From the NCBI GenBank assembly GCA_024138025.1, contig JAMXBD010000717.1, forward strand, positions 186,001 through 250,000: DNA of 64,000 nt, read 5' to 3'. Source of the DNA: Combretum micranthum. Its lineage: Eukaryota > Streptophyta > Magnoliopsida > Myrtales > Combretaceae. Under the pieces are notes generated by a model. The model searched no databases. It saw nothing but the letters and a program-made list of their open reading frames with translations, and had not been told where the DNA came from. A program made the position numbers and the translations under genes. Below are positions 59,016 through 64,000 of the stretch, piece after piece. Every line of letters begins with the position of its first letter. Positions within the stretch are counted from its first letter, which is position 1.

Positions 59016-59362
59016 TCAAATTTGGTACCTTGATTTTAAACATAAATTTAATTTGACACATGAACTTTGAAATGATCAATCTAATTACCAATTAAAATTT
59101 TCATTGTTATTTTTACTACCTTATCAATAGTCTTTGTCTTTTCCTTATCATAAAACAAGCAGCCTAGTATTGTTAGACGATTTTAAGAACATTAAATTTC
59201 AATGATATTCTGCTTATTCTATATATGCAAACAAAGTTAATAGTGTTAATGAGGTATTAAAAAAACCATAAGAAAAATTTTTTATTGCAAAGTTTAGATT
59301 CAAAACTCAAGTACTAAATTAAAATTTTCACGCAAAGTTTAAGTACCAAACTTGACATTCGA
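59016..59362. mobile_element. MITE with about 70-bp terminal inverted repeats
   Basis: The left arm (TCAAATTTGGTACCTTGATT, then TAAATTTAATTTGACACATGAACTTTG) pairs with the right arm read in reverse (TCAAGTTTGGTACTTAAACT, then AAATTTTAATTTAGTACTTGAGTTTTG). The interior of about 200 bp is noncoding. Superfamily not determined. Confidence 0.7.
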
Positions 59363-59866
59363 CTTTTACAGAATCTGCAATTTACATTAATACAAGAAAA
59401 TTTTCTTTTCTAAAACTCTCTACAATTTGATAATATAATCTAAATCCATTAAAGGCGATTACATTTAAATTTGGGGTTTGTGTAAAAAATGTATGGTAAA
59501 AATAAAAAAAAACAAAAAGAAAAAAGCTTTGCTAATAGAAAATATCTCTTTGTTTCCGATAGCACTTGTTGATAGCAAAAGAAAACGAAGCTTTTACATC
59601 ACGGTATGCTCTTCTCTTTTATGTAAAGTATATAATTTGTTTTGACAAAATAATTTTGTTAATATCCGAACAATGCTTGTTACATATCCTTATTAACATT
59701 TAGTGATGTCAAAATTACTATATAAACTATTTTTTAAATTAATAAATAAATTTAAATTTACTAAATATTATATCTAATAGAATCTTTACTCGTTATATTA
59801 ACTATCATACATATACTTGTATGTACTCTTTGATGCATAATTATTTATCATGTTATCTCTTAAAGA

Positions 59867-59871
59867 ATATG
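59867..59871. repeat. Target site duplication ATATG, left of solo LTR D
   Basis: Directly before TG at 59872; repeated at 62671-62675. Confidence 0.75.
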
Positions 59872-62670
59872 TGTAAGGACCCATGTACAACACCTATATA
59901 AAATAGATAATTTGAGTCTCCAACCGCATATAACCTATAGTTTATATGTAAGGTTATCCTAAAAGAAGGGTTTGAGAATTGTTTGTCTAGATTCTTTATA
60001 AGAACGAATGTGAGAATTTAAATTTTTTTTAAAACTTCTAAGAAAAACATACATCATTATCATCACATATCATAAGAGATAAAACTTAAATATACATAAT
60101 TAAGTATATATATTACAAACAAAGGCTTATGATAAGCCTAAAACAAAGATAAAAAGATATACACAGCTCCAACATTAATATATATCTTCCAAAAGATAGT
60201 CTATCCTAATTTATTACAAAAAGGAATCCATGTAGTCCACGGCCACTTAATCTTCCCAACTATCAAGAAAATCTTCAAAATCAATCACATAACCTATGCC
60301 AGTATAAAACTCATCGTCTTGGGATCCTATAAAGATAAAATAATGAGCCAAAGACCCAGTACACAAGTAACGAAAACAAAAGCTAATGATACACACAAGC
60401 CTAATCTATATGCATATGCAACAATCAATAAGTTATTAGAAAGTTTTAATTAATCAAACAACACTGGAGTATTCAAACTCCGGGCAACAGGACATTTTGG
60501 GGACCTGAGTAATGACCTCGACGCTCAGTGGGTTGATATAAGTTGTTCGAAACTCATATCTCCTAGATAATATACCTGAAAACGAAAAATAGTCTCATCT
60601 AAGGTTCTCAGCCGTTTATCATCTTCACTTATCTTAGTCCATAACATCACCTAATTCAAGTCTCAAAACATCAAATTAAATCTTGTTACTTCATCCTAAG
60701 CTTAAGTAAATGTCATACCGATACTAAAAACCCCATCAATTACTCGCCATACTACTTATAAAAGTCATTGCATCATGACAAAGGTGGCCTGAGTGCCTAA
60801 AACTACCATGTCATTGCATCATGACAGGGTGCCGCTCCCTAAATCGGATATAACAGTGTGATAGACAACCAATTCAAACATAGTTTAAGTTTTCATAAAT
60901 TAGAGTAAATTTAATTATACCTATCCTAGCAAGAAACAAGTATGTTGCTGTGTACATGAGATATTTTCAAACAAAGAAGGTGTAACTAGTTCTGAAGGTG
61001 ATAGAGAATCTGATAAAAGAGATTAAATTAATAATACTTCAACACTAATTCAAAAGAAGAACTCGCACTTGCACAAAGTTCAATTATAAAAAAAGTTTAC
61101 ACAAAACATAACATGTATTCTCACATATACGTAACTTAACATATACAATAAGTTCATTTAAATCATGCTTGATTATATTAATTAATTAGCATAACACATC
61201 ACTTTTCACTTATCTATCTCAATTTGGCTCAAAAAGATTCATTTCTTAAGCAATTACACATTTAACAAAGAAACATAAGTTTTTCACCTTGTTTGAAAAT
61301 TGTATAAATGAAGTTGGGGTATGAATTGTGTTTAATGAGGATTGAAAGTGTGTAAAAGCTGCAATTTTCAAATGAAAACGGGGGAATCATGTTTCAAAAT
61401 TTTCCCAGATGTACATTACCTTTATACAGGTCGTATACATGTACTCGTGACTCCACATAATCAAATTTCTACATACACTACCCCTACACGAGTCGTGTAC
61501 ATTTACTCGTGACTCTATAGAATCAAATTTCTATATGAACTATCCCTATACTGGTCGTGTACATTTACCAGTGACTCCACATAATCAAATTTCTACATAC
61601 ACTACCCCTACACGAGTCATGTACATTTACTCGTGACTCTATAGAATCAAATTTCTATATGAACTATCCCTATACTGGTCGTGTACATTTACCAGTGAGT
61701 CCACATAATCAAATTTCTACATACACTACCCCTACACGAGTCGTGTGCCTTCCCCTCTATCGCAGCCTATGGTATTTTAATCGTAACTCTTTCATCTGAT
61801 CTTCAATAAAGCTTAAAAAAAGATATACAACTTTTATGTTTTAAGTTCTTACCAATTTCAAAAGTATTAATGCTTAAATTTTGTTTCTACTTCACAGCAT
61901 CACTATCCTACACTTCAATCATACAAACACTTCAAGTTACCTATCTAACACATACTACAAGCTCTTTTAGCATGAAAATATTACTCCAACTACCAACAAG
62001 ACATAGAAACCATCCTATCTCATTTTTAGCATACAAACTTTATCCTAATAAAAAGCACACTTAAAATATGCTTAGAACAAATGAACACACATACCCTAAG
62101 AGCTTTGTATCTTGATTTTTTGGTCTTGTTGCAAGCCTTTAATGGTTTTCTTTGTAGAAGTTGAAGGTTTAGTATTACATATCCATGGGAGAGCTTTTGG
62201 AGAAGAGAAAATGAGGTTTTGGAGCTTGTAGAGAAGTGTTTTTTTATGTCTGAAATTTTGAACGAAAATTGCACCTTATGAGATGATATTTATCTTCTTA
62301 GTTGACTTTTGAGGCTGCCTTATTTAAGGCTTTAAATGGGCTTGCATTTAGTAAATAAATGGGCTTATTTTGGGCATTAAATGTGTTTTGGGCTTCATTA
62401 ATGTCTAAAAAAACTTCTACTATGTAGAAAAATATATATATTTATATTTTGTATGTTTATTTGTTTTAAGCTATTTTATCACACTCTTAACTGCACTCAC
62501 AAATTTATAAACTCAATATTTAGTTATTCTAAAACATTTAGGTATTTTAACACATCAACATAACACATGTATCTTATATTAATATAAATCACATTCATCA
62601 TATTTCAATATCATGCATAATTGAATTAACACATTTATAAAACATGACTTGGAAAATTATGGCTATTTCA
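59872..62670 (-). mobile_element. Solo LTR 'D' (about 2.8 kb, minus sense)
   Basis: The left edge TGTAAGGACCC equals that of LTR E, and the right edge ends TATGGCTATTTCA. Both are flanked by ATATG. Read on the minus strand the LTR starts TGAAATAGCCATAATTTTCC, comparable to the starts of LTRs C (TGTAATCCCTAAG then ATTTTCC) and A. It is homologous to E throughout. No internal domain, hence a solo LTR. The 61870-62064 (plus) and 62026-62274 (minus) frames lie in LTR DNA and are not recognised proteins. Confidence 0.8.
61430..61746. repeat. Tandem minisatellite, 62-bp unit arranged as a 124-bp dimer
   Basis: Five units alternate between two types: type 1 has GTACATTTACTCGTGACTC and TATGAACTATCCC; type 2 has GTACATTTACCAGTGACTC and CATACACTACCCC. 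Same-type units lie exactly 124 bp apart (for example 61497 and 61621) and differ by only one or two bases. Junctions such as TACACGAGTCGTGTA are perfect palindromes around one base. The array is far better preserved than the rest of LTR D. Confidence 0.92.
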
Positions 62671-62675
62671 ATATG
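62671..62675. repeat. Target site duplication ATATG, right of solo LTR D
   Basis: Exact copy of 59867-59871. Confidence 0.75.
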
Positions 62676-63563
62676 AATGCAGTAGAATTGATAAAGAAAA
62701 TTATAATTTTATATAATATTTAAAAATTAAAAAATTTTAACAAATAAATGTTTCACTTATTATAATATTTTAATTACTTTAAATTTTGAATATAATATTG
62801 AGAAACAGATATTGATTTATAATTATTTCAATATTTTATTATTGCACATACTGTCATTTTTAAGGGTTAATTACAAAAACCTTACATTTGTATGTATCCA
62901 TTTACAAATACATGACCAATGTTAATTTTTTTTTTTTTTTGGTAAATAAGTGACCTGAGTTTAATTCAAAAGCATCAATATTAATCAATAATTTTGTAAA
63001 AAAGTTAAAAATCAATTTTAACTTTTTTACAATTTTTGGAACTTAAAAGTAATTTCTAATACTTTATTTATTTATTTATTATTATTATTTAGTAATATTT
63101 TATTAAATTAATTTCTTTTAAACTAATAATACTCTAATATGTATTTCTCAAATAATAATTAATGATATTGGTAGTTTGACATGAAATTCAAGTAGCTTAT
63201 TTATTAAAAAAATAAACACTTACAAATAAGCATAAACACAAGTAATATTTTCATAATCAAACCTTTCTCTAATCCTTTTTGTGTTCCGACGCCGAGGAAT
63301 TTCTTGGCCCTTTGCCCTATCGAACGGACGTAGTTTGATCAACGTCATTGATTACTGAGCTTTAAGGATTCGCTGGATCTTCCAAGATAACGGAAAAGTG
63401 CCCTTCTAACAATCGAAATATAAATGATTCATTCACTCCACATCAACCTTTTCTATTTCATTTGATTTCCATAATTGCAGGGCCTATAAACAAATTTTGA
63501 TTCGCTGGGCGGGGAAGAAAAATGAACAACAAAAATCTTTGATTCTGTCTAATTCAGTGTAAT
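62676..63563. other. AT-rich noncoding interval
   Basis: No gene or element is recognised. A less AT-rich stretch (63280-63400) has no clear reading frame. Confidence 0.5.
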
Positions 63564-63843
63564 AATAATCTTTACAAATATGGAAAAAGAAGGGGAAAAA
63601 GAAAAGTCAGGACCGGTTGCATGTAAACATATTGCATATTCAATTTTGAGTAAATTATATTGTGATACCTGTGTTTTGAATTTTTTTTACCTTAGATACT
63701 AATAATCTTTGCAAACATCGACAAAAAAGGGGAAAAAGAAAAGTCAGGACCGGTTTCATGTAAACATATTGCATTTTAAATTCAATTTTGAGTAAATTAT
63801 CTTGTGATACCTGTGTTTTGAATTTTTTTCACCTTAGATACTT
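63564..63843. repeat. Two-copy tandem duplication, unit about 137 bp
   Basis: Units 63564-63700 and 63701-63843 share AATAATCTTT, AAAGAAAAGTCAGGACCGGT, ATGTAAACATATTGCAT, TTGAGTAAATTAT and GTGATACCTGTGTTTTG. They differ by a few substitutions and a short insertion in the second. Confidence 0.9.
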
Positions 63844-64000
63844 ACTTTTTATTTTTATCTTATGGTATTTGTGTCAATATATATTCAAGAAGTGGAACCG
63901 GTTATGGAAATCAATTTTCCTCCTGGAGTTAAACTTTTCATATGAAGGGTATGGAATGATTCCCTGTCTACACCAAAAACCTAAAAATAGCATTTTGTTA
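63844..64000. other. Right edge, nothing recognised
   Basis: AT-rich sequence with no reading frame or repeat that I can identify. Confidence 0.5.

Noticed and set aside
61430..61746. Possible CRISPR-like array
   Set aside because: Adjacent units repeat end to end without unique spacers and the context is a plant LTR, so it is a minisatellite.

Overview
The window looks like heterochromatic or gene-poor nuclear DNA of a flowering plant, most likely a eudicot. It is very AT-rich, full of microsatellites, and almost every recognisable coding trace belongs to a plant transposon: Ty1/Copia polyproteins, a CACTA (En/Spm, TNP2-type) transposase, an L1-type LINE tail, long Gypsy-like solo LTRs, hAT-type MITEs, a TRIM and a tRNA-derived SINE. 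I found no intact host gene, and no tRNA, rRNA or CRISPR locus. The species cannot be named from this sequence alone.

Layout. 58-13621: nested long LTRs. An old minus-strand LTR ('E', 58-2167 and 5758-6258) is split by a younger solo LTR ('A', 2173-5752, duplication AACAA). Two less certain LTR-like blocks follow (6259-7415 and 7416-12219). 13622-20941: the 3' end of a minus-strand Copia abuts a decayed plus-strand Tnt1-like Copia. The latter is split inside its reverse transcriptase/RNase H region by another solo LTR (17204-19654, duplication GTGGT). 21408-21975: a TRIM. 22057-29458: an old plus-strand LTR ('C') split by solo LTR 'B' (23162-27227, duplication GGAGA). 29512-29904: a MITE. 32153-36753: a structurally complete but mutated Copia (236-bp LTRs, duplication ATATG). 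37705-37797: a SINE with a 15-bp duplication. 38855-39421: an hAT-type MITE. 39470-40925: an unassigned four-copy tandem repeat. 42440-43640: a LINE tail. 44250-44639: a foldback MITE. 45455-55250: a CACTA-type region with a 5' terminus, pieces of several unrelated host genes with introns, and a broken transposase. 56733-57452: an hAT-type MITE with a perfect 8-bp duplication. 59016-59362: a MITE. 59872-62670: solo LTR 'D' (minus, duplication ATATG).

Two signals stand out. First, the related long LTRs A, C, D and E each carry a short minisatellite at nearly the same distance (about 1.3-1.9 kb) from the LTR 3' end. The repeat unit differs between copies, but each is CpG-containing and partly self-complementary, so the position is conserved and the sequence is not. 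Second, the CACTA-type block holds exon pieces of an RLCK-type kinase, an HCF173-like NAD(P)-binding protein and a TCX/CPP (CXC) protein. All lie on the transposase strand with splice sites still visible, which suggests serial genomic gene capture. The other elements do not work together as a pathway; they record successive nested insertions followed by LTR-LTR recombination.
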